Source: Lachnoclostridium sp. MSJ-17
GTDB lineage: Bacteria > Bacillota > Clostridia > Oscillospirales > Acutalibacteraceae
Direction: 5' to 3'
DNA: 56,323 bases
Assembly: GCF_018918205.1 (NCBI RefSeq)
Contig: NZ_JAHLQB010000029.1
Coordinates: forward strand, 1 to 56,323
The first letter of the stretch is position 1, and each line of letters starts with the position of its first letter. The translations under genes were made by a program, and so were the position numbers. Positions 1 to 9,351 of this stretch are shown here, one piece after another. The notes under the pieces were generated by a model. It did no database searches and was not told where the DNA came from. It worked only from the letters and a program-made list of their open reading frames with translations.

Positions 1-2784
1 CTCGTCGATAAGGGCGCGCGTTGACGGATTTACGGCTGCCGAGAAAAGTATCCAGTCGAGCATGCGCTTGCTCGAATAAATATCCACGGTTTTTATTGTG
101 CCGTCAATGGTCTTTGCCGCCGCTTTGTTTATCGCGCCGTTTATATCCTTGTCCGTACCGACAATAATTAGCTTCTCCTTTGCTCTTGTAAGAGCGACAT
201 AGAGCATACGCATCTCCTCGTCGGTATTCTCGCGGCGTTTTTTCATGGTTATCGCGCGGTAAGGAAAGGTCGGTGTGCGAACAAAGTTTTTCAGGGGTCT
301 TATTCCGACGTATTCCTCGCTGTCACAGAGTACATTGCTGCGGAAATCCATTTCGTTGAATTTATGGGCGGTGTCGACCAAAAAGCAGACCGGAAATTCA
401 AGACCCTTTGATTTATGTATGCTCATCACCTGAACGCAGTCCGCGGAATCGCCCTTTATCCGCGAGGCTGAGGCAAGCTTGCGGTCGCCGCTCAAAAGGC
501 GGCTGATGTAGCCGTTGAAATCCGACAATGTCTTGTAGCCGTTTGAGGAGAACTTTCTGGCGTACACCCGCATGAGGTCGAGATTTCCCGCCGGATAGGC
601 TCCGCCGTTGACAGCAGACGTCACCGCGATAATCGCCGTGCGCTCATAAACCGACTCGAGCAGCTCGTCGACTGTGCTTACGGACGCAAGGTCGCGGAAG
701 CGCTGTAATTCATCGAGAAAACGCGCGGCTTTTCTGCCTGTATCGCTGTCGTCATCACGGCAGATATTCAGCGAGCGGTACAGCGACGCCTTGCCGCTGC
801 CGAGGCGGATAACCGCCAGATCGTCGGGAGTAAAGCCGTATACAGGACTTAAAAGCACCGCAAGAAGCGCTACGTCGTTGGACGGATTGTCAATTACGCG
901 GAGGATATTGAGGATGAGCTTTATCTCGCGCGCGTCAAAAATGTTCTCGCTCTCCTCACAGTAGGCCGGAATCCCGTATTTGCCGAGCTGCCTGACAAAC
1001 TCTGCGCTGCCCTTCTGCTTGGACTCGTCGTCGGTTTCCGCGGCGCTCTTGGCGCGCATGAGCACCGCGATATCTCCGTACCGCAGCGGTCTTTCGCCGT
1101 CCCTGCCGCGCACGGTATAGCCGCTGTTTATCATTTCTTTGATCCTGCCCGCCGTGTAACGCGCCTCAAGACCGGTGACTGAGTAGTTTTCTGAGAATTT
1201 ATCGCGGTATATTAGGCTGATTTCGGTATCGCGCTTTTTATCGCGGACATAGGAATCCGCTCCGAAATTGAGGTATTCCTCGGGCTTGTATTCAGCCATA
1301 ATGCGCGAGAATATGAAATTGACGGTCTCGCAGACCTGCTGACAGCTGCGGAAGTTTTTGCTCAGATAGATCGTCGCCGGATAAACCGGGTTTTCTCTGT
1401 CATACGGCGCGTAACGGTTCTTGCGCTCGTTGAACAGCTTCGCCTTCGACTGCCTGAAGCCGTAGATGCTCTGCTTGATATCTCCGACCATGAACAGATT
1501 TTTGCCGCCGTCGGAAACGCAGTTGTAGATAACCTCCTGAATCAAGTTCACGTCCTGGTACTCGTCGATGATCACCTGCTTAAACCTTGTTGAAAGCTCC
1601 TTGGCAAGCTCTGTGCGTCTGTAATAAAAGCCGCCTGTGCAGAACTCGGAATTTTCCTTCTGACAAGGCATTGCAAGCAGCTTTACCGTCAGGGCGCTTA
1701 CGTCCGAGAAGGTGCGGATATTACGCCTGTCCTTGAGCGCGCTGATCTCGCGGTCATACGCCGAAACAAGCTCGCTGAGCGTTACCATAAGCCCCGACAG
1801 CTCCCTGAGCTCCCCGTCAGCTCCGAGATACGACTGTACCTTTGCGCGTATCTGCGCGCGGCAGCCGAAGATTTTATTTACAGCGGTCTTTTTGCCCTTT
1901 TGGAGCTTATCGGGAATTTCGGGGTTTTCCTCGTATTCGGCTCCGAAAAGCTTTTCCGCTCTCTCGCTGAAAACGCCGTAGCCGCCGCTTTCAAAGCCGT
2001 TGCGAAGCTCAATTATATTTTTTCCGTCATTCTCGAGCAGCGGAAGAAGGATATCCTCGAGCGCGGGTGTGAGAGGATTTAAGTTTATCGCGCCGGTCAG
2101 CTCGGAAAGCATGGAATCGAGCTCGTCGGGAATCACGGCAAAAAGCTCCTGCGCCCACTCGGTCTCCGAGAATGTCATGGCGGTGTATCTCTTTACCATC
2201 TCGTCGAGCCACTGAGAGCGGAAGGGCTGGTTCTGCAAAAAGCCGTGAACCGAAAGTACAGCCTCGCGAAGCCCTTTGTCGTCGCCGCCCGAGGCAAACG
2301 AACGAAGAAGTCGGACAAAATCCGGTGACCCCGCCGCGTAAAACGACTCAAACACGGTATCGAGAGCCTTGGAGCTGACGGTCGCGATTTCGTCATCGCC
2401 CGCTATGCGGAAATCGGGTTCGATATTCAAAACTGAAAAATGCTCGCGTACAAGCGACGAGCAAAAGCTGTCGGTCGTTGAAATGTGAGCGGTGTAGAGC
2501 TTCTGCTTCTGTCGGAGGAGCTGCGTTGAAGCTCCCTCGGCAACAATTCGTTTGTCGAGCTCCTTCTGAATCCTTTTCTTCATCTCGGCAGCCGCGTCGC
2601 GGGTAAAGGTCAGCACGAGCAGCCTGTCTACGTCTACGCCGCCGTCGCCGGTAATAAGCTCAAGGACATGCTGAGCGAGCACGGCTGTCTTGCCCGAGCC
2701 CGCTGCCGCCGACACGAGCACCGTGCCGCCGGAATTTATCGCGTCAAGCTGGTCGTCAGTCCATCTGACCTCATTTTCAGGCAT
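1..2784 (-). CDS. addA: ATP-dependent helicase/nuclease subunit A, 3' end cut by window edge
   Basis: Helicase subunit of AddAB, the Firmicutes counterpart of RecBCD, which resects double-strand breaks for recombination. The frame is open from the ATG at 2784 to the left edge (928 codons, no stop). A Walker A motif, AAAGSGKT, lies at about residues 26-33, and the UvrD-type motif VMSIHKSKGLEFP is read near position 430. The family is usually about 1,200 residues, so the C-terminal nuclease domain must lie outside the window. The start overlaps the last 8 bases of addB, which indicates translational coupling. Identity is seen from motifs and from the addB partner. Confidence 0.95.
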   Translation of the reverse strand, partial: MPENEVRWTDDQLDAINSGGTVLVSAAAGSGKTAVLAQHVLELITGDGGVDVDRLLVLTFTRDAAAEMKKRIQKELDKRIVAEGASTQLLRQKQKLYTAHISTTDSFCSSLVREHFSVLNIEPDFRIAGDDEIATVSSKALDTVFESFYAAGSPDFVRLLRSFASGGDDKGLREAVLSVHGFLQNQPFRSQWLDEMVKRYTAMTFSETEWAQELFAVIPDELDSMLSELTGAINLNPLTPALEDILLPLLENDGKNIIELRNGFESGGYGVFSERAEKLFGAEYEENPEIPDKLQKGKKTAVNKIFGCRAQIRAKVQSYLGADGELRELSGLMVTLSELVSAYDREISALKDRRNIRTFSDVSALTVKLLAMPCQKENSEFCTGGFYYRRTELAKELSTRFKQVIIDEYQDVNLIQEVIYNCVSDGGKNLFMVGDIKQSIYGFRQSKAKLFNERKNRYAPYDRENPVYPATIYLSKNFRSCQQVCETVNFIFSRIMAEYKPEEYLNFGADSYVRDKKRDTEISLIYRDKFSENYSVTGLEARYTAGRIKEMINSGYTVRGRDGERPLRYGDIAVLMRAKSAAETDDESKQKGSAEFVRQLGKYGIPAYCEESENIFDAREIKLILNILRVIDNPSNDVALLAVLLSPVYGFTPDDLAVIRLGSGKASLYRSLNICRDDDSDTGRKAARFLDELQRFRDLASVSTVDELLESVYERTAIIAVTSAVNGGAYPAGNLDLMRVYARKFSSNGYKTLSDFNGYISRLLSGDRKLASASRIKGDSADCVQVMSIHKSKGLEFPVCFLVDTAHKFNEMDFRSNVLCDSEEYVGIRPLKNFVRTPTFPYRAITMKKRRENTDEEMRMLYVALTRAKEKLIIVGTDKDINGAINKAAAKTIDGTIKTVDIYSSKRMLDWILFSAAVNPSTRALIDE

Positions 2785-5700
2785 CGCCGTTCACCTCGCC
2801 TTCGTTTGCCGCGTCGACCTCGTCCTTCATCTTGCTGAGGATATAGTCGCGCTTGTTTTTCTTTACCGCGGCAAAAATATTATTCTTTGGTTCATTCATG
2901 TTGTACGAGCACGCGTCCTCGTACGCGCAGTAATCACAGGTTGTACTGCTGCCGAGCTTGAGCGGCTGCGCGGGAATAATGCCGCTGTAAAGGCTCTCGC
3001 CCATATCTCTTATCAGCAGATCGACCTTGCCGAATACGGTCTGCAGCTCCTCGGGAGTGACCTTGGTGCTCGACTTAGGCTTAAAGCTGCTCTTGTCGGC
3101 AATGCTGAAACGCTCCTCGTCGACATAAAGACCCTTGAGCTTGAACGCGTCGCGGATAAGGTCGTCGGGCGTTGTTCCCTTTGCGTCCTTCTCGGAAAAC
3201 TGCCCGAAAAGCACGTTTGAATACAGCACTCCGCCGGGCTTGAAATCGCCGTAGCGGTAGCCGCCGTTGCGGGCGATTGCGATAAGGTAGATAAGCATCT
3301 GCAGATCAAGCCCGTAATACGCTTCTGTAAGACTGAAGCCCTTTGACTCGGATTTTGATTTATAGTCGATGATGCGTATGTATTTTTCTCCGCTCTGAAC
3401 GGAGCTGTCGACCCTGTCGACCTTGCCGCGTATCCTGATTTCGTGGCCGTCGGGCAGAATGTAGCTGTAGCCCGTGATATCGTTCGGAAAATCGAGCTCG
3501 GCGTCCTCTACGTCAAAGGCGCTGTTTGTCAGCTCGTCAACAATAAAGCGGATAACCTTGACGGTCTTTTCCATCAGCATATCAAACTGGAAGGAAAATG
3601 AGCCGGTCTTGTCCTCAGCGCCGCCCATATACGCGTTGAGATAGGCGGTGAACTCGGCGGTTACGAAGGCCTTGATCTGACCGTCGGTGAGAGATGAATA
3701 TTCGGACTTTGCGCTGTAGGTTTTGAAAAACCTCTCGAGCACCTTATGAACGAGGTTTCCGCGCTCAAGAGGATTTATCTCGGCGCGGCGCTTCTCGTCG
3801 ATTTTAAGTCCGTAGGCGCAAAAATAGCGGAACGGACACTTGTAGTAGGTCTGTACCTTCGAGGCGGAGTTGTCGAGGACTCTGCCGAACAGCTTGTCCG
3901 CGTTGTCCGCGTTTTTCATGGCAAACGGGTTGTGCGCGACTGCGTTTTCGACCGCCTCAAGTCTGGGTCTGTAGCCGGAATCATTAGCGAAAACCTCGCG
4001 CAGCTCCGACAAATCGGCGGAATCGTCACCGAGGGAGAGCGAATACGCTTCAAAGGCGGTTTCCATGCTGACGAGCATGTCCTCATAGGGTATACGGCTT
4101 TTTATCGCTGTGCCGAGCTTCGGGAAAAGCTTGCGCACCTCGTCTATCAAAACGGAGGGCTTGAGTCTGCCGCCGGCGCTCTCCTCGTTCGCCGCCGTGA
4201 GAGCAAGCTTCGGATAGCTCAGGTACAGCTTTTCAGAGGCGGATGACAAGCAGTTATATGTCATAAAAATTTCGAGATTCACAAAATCTACGGGGTTTTC
4301 CGTGATTTTCAGGTCGTTGTCAAAGAGCGCCTGCAGCTCGTAGTCCGAAAACAGACCCGAGCTCTGCGGATTCGCGGGAAAGCTGCCTTCGGTGCAGCCG
4401 ATAAGAAATACCGCCCTGTAGTGAGGGTCGCGGACGCGCTGGGCGTTCGTGATGATGACTGAGTCGAGGTAGCGCGGTATTTCCGCAAACTCAATCGCGG
4501 ACAGCTCGAGGGACAGCAGCTCGTAATAACGGCGAAGCGGCATTTTCTCATTGCCAACAGCGTCCTTCAATCTGTCGAGAGCCCTGACAAACAGCTCCCA
4601 GATGCGGATTTGCTCTGCGGACAAATCCCCGGACACGCCGTTTTCGAGCTTACGGCAGAGCCTGTCCATGCCGCCGCGGACGTCGAGCTTCTCTGTCAGC
4701 AGATCATAGAGCAGCTCTGTCACCTCGCCGGCAGTTTTGTCCTTTACGGCTTCCTTAAAGGTTAGCAGCGCGTCGACTGTGGTTTTGCGGACGCGCTCGG
4801 CGTTCTCGCGCTTTTTATCATCCCTGAGCGGTTCGCCGAAGCCGCGTGAGCTCTTTGTAAACTCGCTGAGAAACGCGGCGTTGTCAATGTCCCAGACGAA
4901 AACGTAGTCCTCAAAATCGCGGATCTCGCCCTCTGCGAACGGAAGCAGTCCGCTCTTGAGGAGCAGCATCATGTCGGAACGCTCAAAGCGCTCGAGCAGA
5001 ATGCGGAAAACCGCGTTGACCGCGCGTGCGACAGGCTTTACGTCCAGATCCTTGCGCTCGTCGAGAAAATAAGGGATTTGGTACTTGTCAAAAATCGCGT
5101 TGATTATGCCGCTGTAGAGCTTTGTGTCGTGGGTGATGACGGCGATTTCTCGGTAGCGGCAGCCGTCTTCCGTAACGAGACGCTTTATTTTACGCGCGGC
5201 GTTCTCGCACTCGTCGTATGTATCGTCCGCCGCGTAAAGCTCTATATTTTCGGGCGTGTTTTCGAATTTATCGGTAAAGTCCGCTCCCCTGAAGGCTCCC
5301 TCCTCGAGGAAGCTGAGCTCCTCGTTTTTGAAGCGGACGGTTTTTTCAAGTCTTACGGGAGAAAGGATTTTTACATTCTGCTCCCCGGCAAAGCGTTTTA
5401 GCCTGCGGAAGGTCTGAGCGGACGTGGCGAAAACTCCGTTTTCAGACTCACACAAAGGGTCGAGCGTGAGAGATACCACTAGCTCCTCACAGTTGAGAAC
5501 AAGGTGTTCGACGAGCTTCATCTGCTGGGCGGTAAAGCCGCTGAACGCGTCGATAAAGACCGTATATCCTCTGAAAACCTCCGGGTGAGAAACCAACAGC
5601 TCGTTTGCCCTGTCGATATCGTCGAGCGGGTCGACGTGCGACTGAGAGAGCCTGCCGCTGAACACGTCGAAGATATCGGCGGTGTCGAGAAGCTTCTTTT

Positions 5701-6145
5701 TGAGCGTTTCTTCAACAGAACCTTCCGCGGCGCGCCGGAGCTGCTCTGAGGATACGCTGTTCTTTTTGCACTCGAGCAGAGTTTCGAGCATCAGCGAAGT
5801 CAGGCTGCGGTTGCTGCGCGGATTGAGCAGTCTGAGCTGACCGTCGAGATCGTCCAGAGCGCGGCTCATCAGAACGGCTCTTGTGCCGTTGTCGACCGGA
5901 GCCATGGGCGGATTTGAGGTCTGCGAATACACAAATCGGCACAGCTTGTTGAAGCCGAACACATTCACCTTCTGCTTATTTGGAGCGCCGAGCAGCCTCA
6001 GCATCTCCTTCTCGGTCTCAAGGCTTATCTGGTCGGGAATAAGTACGATCAGCTTGTCGCAGCCGCTCTCGGTTTTTTCCTTTATCATACTGTACATCTC
6101 ACGGGTTTTTCCTGTTCCGCTCCTGCCGAGGATAAAACGAATCAT
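2777..6145 (-). CDS. addB: ATP-dependent helicase/deoxyribonuclease subunit B
   Basis: Partner of AddA in double-strand-break resection. The protein (1,122 aa) opens with MIRFILGRSGTGKT, the P-loop normally found at the very N terminus of AddB. The C-terminal half carries a RecB-type nuclease motif (IDYKSK, about residue 927). It also has the cysteines expected to hold an iron-sulphur cluster: one in CPFRYFC (about 768) and CDYCAYEDAC (about 1068). I chose the ATG at 6145 because GAGGTG sits 6-7 bases upstream; an in-frame ATG at 6163 has no ribosome-binding site. The gene follows spoIIR by 24 bases and overlaps addA by 8. Confidence 0.95.
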   Translation of the reverse strand: MIRFILGRSGTGKTREMYSMIKEKTESGCDKLIVLIPDQISLETEKEMLRLLGAPNKQKVNVFGFNKLCRFVYSQTSNPPMAPVDNGTRAVLMSRALDDLDGQLRLLNPRSNRSLTSLMLETLLECKKNSVSSEQLRRAAEGSVEETLKKKLLDTADIFDVFSGRLSQSHVDPLDDIDRANELLVSHPEVFRGYTVFIDAFSGFTAQQMKLVEHLVLNCEELVVSLTLDPLCESENGVFATSAQTFRRLKRFAGEQNVKILSPVRLEKTVRFKNEELSFLEEGAFRGADFTDKFENTPENIELYAADDTYDECENAARKIKRLVTEDGCRYREIAVITHDTKLYSGIINAIFDKYQIPYFLDERKDLDVKPVARAVNAVFRILLERFERSDMMLLLKSGLLPFAEGEIRDFEDYVFVWDIDNAAFLSEFTKSSRGFGEPLRDDKKRENAERVRKTTVDALLTFKEAVKDKTAGEVTELLYDLLTEKLDVRGGMDRLCRKLENGVSGDLSAEQIRIWELFVRALDRLKDAVGNEKMPLRRYYELLSLELSAIEFAEIPRYLDSVIITNAQRVRDPHYRAVFLIGCTEGSFPANPQSSGLFSDYELQALFDNDLKITENPVDFVNLEIFMTYNCLSSASEKLYLSYPKLALTAANEESAGGRLKPSVLIDEVRKLFPKLGTAIKSRIPYEDMLVSMETAFEAYSLSLGDDSADLSELREVFANDSGYRPRLEAVENAVAHNPFAMKNADNADKLFGRVLDNSASKVQTYYKCPFRYFCAYGLKIDEKRRAEINPLERGNLVHKVLERFFKTYSAKSEYSSLTDGQIKAFVTAEFTAYLNAYMGGAEDKTGSFSFQFDMLMEKTVKVIRFIVDELTNSAFDVEDAELDFPNDITGYSYILPDGHEIRIRGKVDRVDSSVQSGEKYIRIIDYKSKSESKGFSLTEAYYGLDLQMLIYLIAIARNGGYRYGDFKPGGVLYSNVLFGQFSEKDAKGTTPDDLIRDAFKLKGLYVDEERFSIADKSSFKPKSSTKVTPEELQTVFGKVDLLIRDMGESLYSGIIPAQPLKLGSSTTCDYCAYEDACSYNMNEPKNNIFAAVKKNKRDYILSKMKDEVDAANEGEVNGDA

Positions 6146-6169
6146 ATCACTCACCTCTTTCATTTAATT

Positions 6170-6766
6170 CTATTTAAATATGGCTTGGAGCTGTTCAAAA
6201 AGCTCCACTATCCTGAATTTATATTCGGGCTGTTCATTCGTGACAATCTTGTATTCGCTGTCACTGTACGCCGTTTTTGCCCTTTCCTCGCGCTCAGACG
6301 CCGCTGAAAGACAAATCGACGGGTACATCACGCACCACCAGTTATGTCCCTGCGCCCTGCCGAGCGTTATTCTCAGCGCGTCGTACATTCCCGAGGGAAG
6401 CGTGTAGTTTTCGTAGTAACGGGTAGTAAAGTACATTCTCGTGATTTCTGCCCTGACCGGGTAATCAAAGCCGTTTTTCATAACCTCGGTTTTGGCAATA
6501 TCCGCAATCGCCTGAAGATTATCGCGGACGGCGCTTTCCGCCGAGCTTTTGTCGGAAGCGTTTTTGAACAAATCCCGCGTATATTCCAGAACCCTGTCCC
6601 TGACCCTGAGCTTGAGCGACTGGTCGGCTTCGGAATCGGAATTCGCAATGATATGAAGGCGGAAGGTATCGTCGGAAATGCACCGGCAATCCGCGTGAAA
6701 TGGAATCATGGAATACGCAACCGTGAAAACAAAGGCTATGCAGATCGCTTTAAGTAATAATTTCAT
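6170..6766 (-). CDS. spoIIR: Stage II sporulation protein R
   Basis: SpoIIR is the forespore-made, secreted signal that triggers SpoIIGA to process pro-sigma-E in the mother cell. The 198-aa product begins with a hydrophobic export signal (about residues 3-20), followed by the family hallmark LHIIANSDS and a basic LKLRVRD segment. I chose the ATG at 6766; a TTG 21 bases upstream is also in frame but lies before the AAAGGA/CAGG ribosome-binding region. The gene sits directly behind a terminator-like hairpin after ispE, with a candidate forespore-sigma promoter across it. Presence of this gene is good evidence that the organism forms endospores. Confidence 0.93.
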   Translation of the reverse strand: MKLLLKAICIAFVFTVAYSMIPFHADCRCISDDTFRLHIIANSDSEADQSLKLRVRDRVLEYTRDLFKNASDKSSAESAVRDNLQAIADIAKTEVMKNGFDYPVRAEITRMYFTTRYYENYTLPSGMYDALRITLGRAQGHNWWCVMYPSICLSAASEREERAKTAYSDSEYKIVTNEQPEYKFRIVELFEQLQAIFK

Positions 6767-6770
6767 AATA

Positions 6771-6807
6771 AAAACCTGTCCTTTCAAAGTGAGTATGGAC
6801 AGGTTTT
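6771..6807 (-). terminator. Intrinsic terminator between ispE and spoIIR
   Basis: Inverted repeat with 11-bp arms (6771-6781 and 6797-6807) and a 15-base loop. On the minus strand it is followed by TTTTT, and the mirror tail on the plus strand makes it symmetrical. It should end ispE transcripts. Its 3' arm carries the ribosome-binding region of spoIIR, so a read-through transcript would fold that region away. Confidence 0.75.
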
Positions 6808-6820
6808 TTTCCCTTATTCA
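6791..6820 (-). promoter_or_regulatory. Candidate forespore sigma (F/G-like) promoter of spoIIR
   Basis: On the minus strand TGAATA (6820-6815) is followed after 17 bases by CATACTC (6797-6791). This resembles the B. subtilis sigma-G consensus (TGAATA, about 17-18 bases, CATACTA) and is close to sigma-F sites. The -35 overlaps the ispE stop codon, and the predicted start near 6784 falls in the loop of the terminator hairpin. spoIIR is forespore-controlled in known spore formers, which fits. This is inference from consensus only. Confidence 0.45.
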
Positions 6821-7683
6821 ACCGCGCAGCCGATTTTTATGGGCTTGCACAGGAAGGTTTCGGGGTATTTCTCTTTTAACTGCTCATAGCATTTCTTCGC
6901 CCGTCCCGACGAAGTGAAAATCGCGAACACCGCAGAGCCTGAGCCGCTCATACCGGCGCCTCTCGCCTTGCAGGAGAGCATGACGCGCTTGATTTCATTC
7001 ACCTCGGGGATTTGCAGGGCAAGCTCGAAGTCGTTGAAAACAGTTGTGGATATCATGAACATATCCCTGCTGTAGAGCGCCTTGACCATCTCGTCGGTAT
7101 AGGACGGGTGCGGCGCGAGAGCGTCGACCTTGCTGTACGCCTCGCCTGTTGACACGCTGACGGTGTCGGGCTTGCAGATGACGATATCCGAGCAGCGGAA
7201 GCCCGGGAGCTTTTTTATCGTAGTGCCGGTGCCGGTGCACAGTCTTGTGCCGCCCTCAATACAGAACGGAACGTCCGCGCCTACCTTCTCGCCTATCGCG
7301 CGCATTTCGTCGGGCTTGAGCATGGTTGAGAACATCGCGTTGAGTCCCATGATAACCGCCGCTCCGTCGCTGCTTCCGCCCGCGAGTCCGGCTTGTGTGG
7401 GAATAGTCTTGTCGATATCGATATGAACGCCTTTTACGTCCATTTTGCAGTAGTCAAAGAAGCGATACGCCGCCTTTGCGCAGATATTGCTGTCGTCGCA
7501 GGGCACGCCCTCGTAATTGCAGGAAATCGTCACCTTTCCGCTGTCGTTATCGGTAAGGGTGATGACGTCATACAAATCGATCGCCTGCATTACGGTGGAA
7601 ATATTGTGGTAGCCGTCCGGACGCTTGCCCAAAACCTCGAGCGTGAGGTTGATTTTTGCGGGAGCCTTGATCTTAATCTCCAT
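6814..7683 (-). CDS. ispE: 4-diphosphocytidyl-2-C-methyl-D-erythritol kinase
   Basis: GHMP kinase that phosphorylates CDP-methylerythritol in the non-mevalonate (MEP) isoprenoid pathway. The 289-aa protein has the expected N terminus (APAKINLTLEVLGKRPDGYH) and the glycine/serine-rich ATP loop GLAGGSSDGAAV near residue 95-107. The C-terminal GHMP segment GAGMSGSGSAVFA is also present. The ATG at 7683 is preceded by GAGGAAC at good spacing. It overlaps the upstream aminotransferase gene by 11 bases, so it is the last gene of a four-gene unit that ends at the hairpin at 6771-6807. dxr and ispG, from the same pathway, lie in another operon of this window. Confidence 0.96.
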   Translation of the reverse strand: MEIKIKAPAKINLTLEVLGKRPDGYHNISTVMQAIDLYDVITLTDNDSGKVTISCNYEGVPCDDSNICAKAAYRFFDYCKMDVKGVHIDIDKTIPTQAGLAGGSSDGAAVIMGLNAMFSTMLKPDEMRAIGEKVGADVPFCIEGGTRLCTGTGTTIKKLPGFRCSDIVICKPDTVSVSTGEAYSKVDALAPHPSYTDEMVKALYSRDMFMISTTVFNDFELALQIPEVNEIKRVMLSCKARGAGMSGSGSAVFAIFTSSGRAKKCYEQLKEKYPETFLCKPIKIGCAVE

Positions 7684-8851
7684 TTTTCAGTTCCTCAATA
7701 AATTCACGTATCCTCTGGAGCGCGATTTTCAAATGCCTTAGAGAATATGAATACGATACTCTGACAAAGCCCTCGCCGCACTCGCCGAAGGCTGTGCCCG
7801 GCACAACTGCGACGTGCTTTTCCATAATAAGACGGGTGCAGAACTCGTCGGAGCTCAGTCCCGTGGACTTTATGCACGGAAATACATAGAACGCTCCAAG
7901 CGGCTCAAAGCATGAAAGTCCCATGTCGTTGAAGGAATCGACGACAAGACGGCGGCGCATATCGTACTCGCCGCGCATGCGGTCAACATCTCTGTCGCCG
8001 TTTTTGAGCGCCTCGATCGCCGCGTACTGAGCGGTGGTCGGCGCCGACATGATACCGTACTGGTGGAGCTTGGTCATCTGGGCGATTATTTCGGCGGGTC
8101 CGAGGGCGTAACCCAGACGCCACCCGGTCATGGCGTAGGACTTCGAAAAGCCGTTTATTACTATCGTGCGCTCGTACATTCCGTCGATTGACGCGATTGA
8201 AACGTGGTCGCGTCCGCCGTAGGTAAGCTCTGAATATATCTCGTCGGACAGCACGAAGATGTCCTTCTCGATGCATACCTTGGCGATCTCCTCGAGGTCG
8301 TGCTTCTCCATGATTGCTCCCGTGGGGTTGTTCGGGAACGGAAGGACAAGGAGCTTTGTCTTGTCTGTGATCGCGGCGCGCAGATCGTCTGCCCTGAGGC
8401 GGAAATTGTCCTCGTTCTTTGTGTTGATGATCACGGGATTGCCGCCCGCCATGACGGTCAGCGGCTCGTAGCACACAAATGACGGCTCGGGAATAATCAC
8501 CTCGTCGCCGCGCTCGATCATGACGCGGAAGCACAGATCGATAGCCTCGCTGCCGCCGACAGTGACAAGGGTCTGCGTCGAGGGAGAATATGTAATCCCG
8601 AAACGCCTTTGGTAGTAGCCGGAGATCTCCTTGAGCAAATCGGAAAAGCCGCGGTTCGGAGAGTACCATGTCTTGCCCTTTTCAAGGCTGCGGATTCCCT
8701 CGTCGCGGATATGCCACGGAGTCTGAAAATCAGGCTCGCCTATGCTGAGTGAGATGACGTCCTGCATCTCGTTTGCGATATCAAAAAACTTGCGGATTCC
8801 CGACGGGCTGACCGACTGAATACCGCTGTTCATATACCTCGAATATTCCAT
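7673..8851 (-). CDS. Pyridoxal-phosphate-dependent class I/II aminotransferase
   Basis: Fold-type I aminotransferase of 392 aa, related to the PatA/aspartate aminotransferase group. Visible marks are SIGEPDF near the N terminus, NNPTGA, the segment SDEIYSEL, and the PLP lysine in FSKSYAMTGWRLGY. The exact amino donor cannot be read from sequence; an aromatic or aspartate-type substrate is possible. Its start codon overlaps the stop codon of the Lrp-type regulator (TGATG), so the two are translationally coupled. Lrp regulators commonly control neighbouring amino-acid genes, which supports an amino-acid metabolic role. The organism also has a separate HisC. Confidence 0.9.
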   Translation of the reverse strand: MEYSRYMNSGIQSVSPSGIRKFFDIANEMQDVISLSIGEPDFQTPWHIRDEGIRSLEKGKTWYSPNRGFSDLLKEISGYYQRRFGITYSPSTQTLVTVGGSEAIDLCFRVMIERGDEVIIPEPSFVCYEPLTVMAGGNPVIINTKNEDNFRLRADDLRAAITDKTKLLVLPFPNNPTGAIMEKHDLEEIAKVCIEKDIFVLSDEIYSELTYGGRDHVSIASIDGMYERTIVINGFSKSYAMTGWRLGYALGPAEIIAQMTKLHQYGIMSAPTTAQYAAIEALKNGDRDVDRMRGEYDMRRRLVVDSFNDMGLSCFEPLGAFYVFPCIKSTGLSSDEFCTRLIMEKHVAVVPGTAFGECGEGFVRVSYSYSLRHLKIALQRIREFIEELKNGD

Positions 8852-9333
8852 CAGAGAATTAAACTCCTCTCGTCAGCCTGATTATCCTCGTCGAAGATAT
8901 TCATGCCTCTGTCCTTGTAGCGTCGCATAATGAAATGGGTGCCTGTGGAAATTACTCCGTCGATCGTTGAGAGCTTTTTCGCGATGAACATACCGATATC
9001 CTGCATGGTCTCGCCGCGCACGATAAGCGCGAAGTCGTAAGCGCCCGCCATTAGATAAACGGACTCGACCTCCTCGAACGCCATGCACATCTTTGCCATT
9101 TCGTCAAAGCCTGTCTCCTTCTTAGGAGTGACCTTGAGCTCGATCATAGCCTCGACAAAGCTGTCCTCGATGCCTTCCCAGTTGACAACAGCCTGATAGC
9201 CCTTGATGATCCCCTGGTTTTCGTACTCCTTTATCTGAGCCTTGATATAATCCTCGGGTTCGCCGAGCATAGCGGCGATCTCGCCCGTTGTGAACTGAGA
9301 ATTTTTGCTTAAGAGCTGTAAAAGTTTATCCAT
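8851..9333 (-). CDS. Lrp/AsnC-family transcriptional regulator
   Basis: 160-aa protein with an N-terminal winged helix-turn-helix (about residues 5-50) and a C-terminal RAM/ACT-like ligand domain (about 65-140, with VYLMAGAYDFALIVRG). Proteins of this family bind amino acids and form octamers or related assemblies. The ATG at 9333 was chosen because GGGAGG stands 7 bases upstream; another in-frame ATG 15 bases earlier precedes that site. It lies 18 bases after the LURP-like gene and directly before an aminotransferase gene, whose expression it may control. The ligand is unknown. Confidence 0.9.
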   Translation of the reverse strand: MDKLLQLLSKNSQFTTGEIAAMLGEPEDYIKAQIKEYENQGIIKGYQAVVNWEGIEDSFVEAMIELKVTPKKETGFDEMAKMCMAFEEVESVYLMAGAYDFALIVRGETMQDIGMFIAKKLSTIDGVISTGTHFIMRRYKDRGMNIFDEDNQADERSLIL

Positions 9334-9351
9334 TATTATACCTCCCATGTA

